Shown: piece after piece, positions 63,789 through 64,000 of the stretch
Position numbering within the stretch: position 1 is the first letter of the stretch
How the letters are laid out: the number at the start of each line of letters is the position of its first letter
NCBI GenBank assembly: GCA_031216915.1
Contig: CM062294.1
Span: 394,621,217 to 394,685,216 of the forward strand
Direction of reading: 5' to 3'
From: Pictodentalium vernedei
Taxonomy: Eukaryota > Mollusca > Scaphopoda > Dentaliida > Dentaliidae
DNA length: 64,000 nt
The notes under the pieces: generated by a model
What the model was told of the DNA's origin: nothing
Databases searched by the model: none
The model's input: only the letters and a program-made list of their open reading frames with translations
Translations under genes and position numbers: made by a program

Positions 63789-63995
63789 CCGGTGTAACAG
63801 GAATGGAAGTCCGTAGGAAAATTAGTCCCTCTGGACTATTATTCCGCGGAATTATAGTCCTAGGTCTAACATTTCTAGGAATAGTTGTCCGCCGGACTAC
63901 TATTCCTAGAAATGTTAGACCTAGGACTATAATTCCGCGGAAAAATAGTCCAGAGGGACTAACGTTCCTACAGACTTCCATTCCTTTTACACCGG
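63789..63995. repeat. Large near-perfect palindrome (arms about 103 bp, almost no loop)
   Basis: Symmetric about C63892 (GTCCG-C-CGGAC). Outer ends are CCGGTGTAA and TTACACCGG. Only a few mismatches in each arm. Internal blocks such as CTAGGTCTAACATTTCTAGG and CCGCGGAA are also mirrored. Foldback transposon or MITE. Confidence 0.85.
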
Positions 63996-64000
63996 CAAAG

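Noticed and set aside
63736..63981. 81-codon minus frame at the window end
   Set aside because: It lies across a 207-bp palindrome and simply translates both arms.

Overview
The window is animal genomic DNA. Split exons with splice signals, a tRNA-derived SINE, a non-LTR retrotransposon, several foldback MITEs and many poly(G)/poly(C) tracts all point to a eukaryotic host. A dispersed repeat with a 'gaccttgacctttgg' core (about 24.7-24.96 kb) resembles repeats I associate with molluscs and other lophotrochozoans, so a marine lophotrochozoan is my best guess, not a proven identity. The only recognisable host gene is a family-1 glycosyl hydrolase on the minus strand, seen as three well-separated exons (63.2, 56.1 and 20.0 kb).

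Two different decayed Polinton/adintovirus-type integrated DNA virus elements fill much of the window. Element 1 (position 1, already inside the polymerase, to about 13.7 kb) is AT-rich with all core genes on the plus strand: protein-primed DNA polymerase B, BIR-domain protein, packaging ATPase, several small virion-type proteins, retroviral-type integrase, small membrane protein, penton-like minor capsid protein, pVI/pX-like basic protein, double-jelly-roll major capsid protein and adenain-type protease. A 3.08-kb LINE (6194-9274, minus) with 7-bp target duplications splits the integrase. Most genes carry nonsense codons or frameshifts. To its right lie a hairpin-rich non-coding stretch and a 1.44-kb symmetric module (14624-16064). 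In this module two divergent unrecognised genes leave a palindromic promoter and are enclosed by an outer inverted repeat.

The 17-31 kb stretch is repeat-rich host DNA: SINEs, palindromes, TTAA-flanked MITEs, duplicated segments and a foldback-like element (about 28.78-30.99 kb) in which inverted arrays of a 105-120-bp unit bracket a FLYWCH zinc-finger reading frame.

Element 2 (about 31.5-48.0 kb) is a second, adintovirus-like element. Its plus-strand left block holds a conserved unknown protein, pX-like protein, ATPase, penton and small proteins. A middle block holds one minus gene and a plus set of SAP-like protein, polymerase, protease and fibre-like protein. A minus-strand right block holds a CARD-like protein, major capsid protein, integrase, zinc-ribbon/phospholipase A2 protein and two conserved unknowns. 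Near-identical hairpins sit exactly at its two convergent gene junctions. It is also pseudogenised, mainly by TGA codons, and contains a 5'-truncated copy of the same LINE family that hit element 1. It appears to lie in a large intron of the host glycosyl hydrolase gene.

From 48 to 64 kb the DNA is host sequence with dispersed, tandem and palindromic repeats, two of the hydrolase exons, and a large near-perfect palindrome next to the window end.
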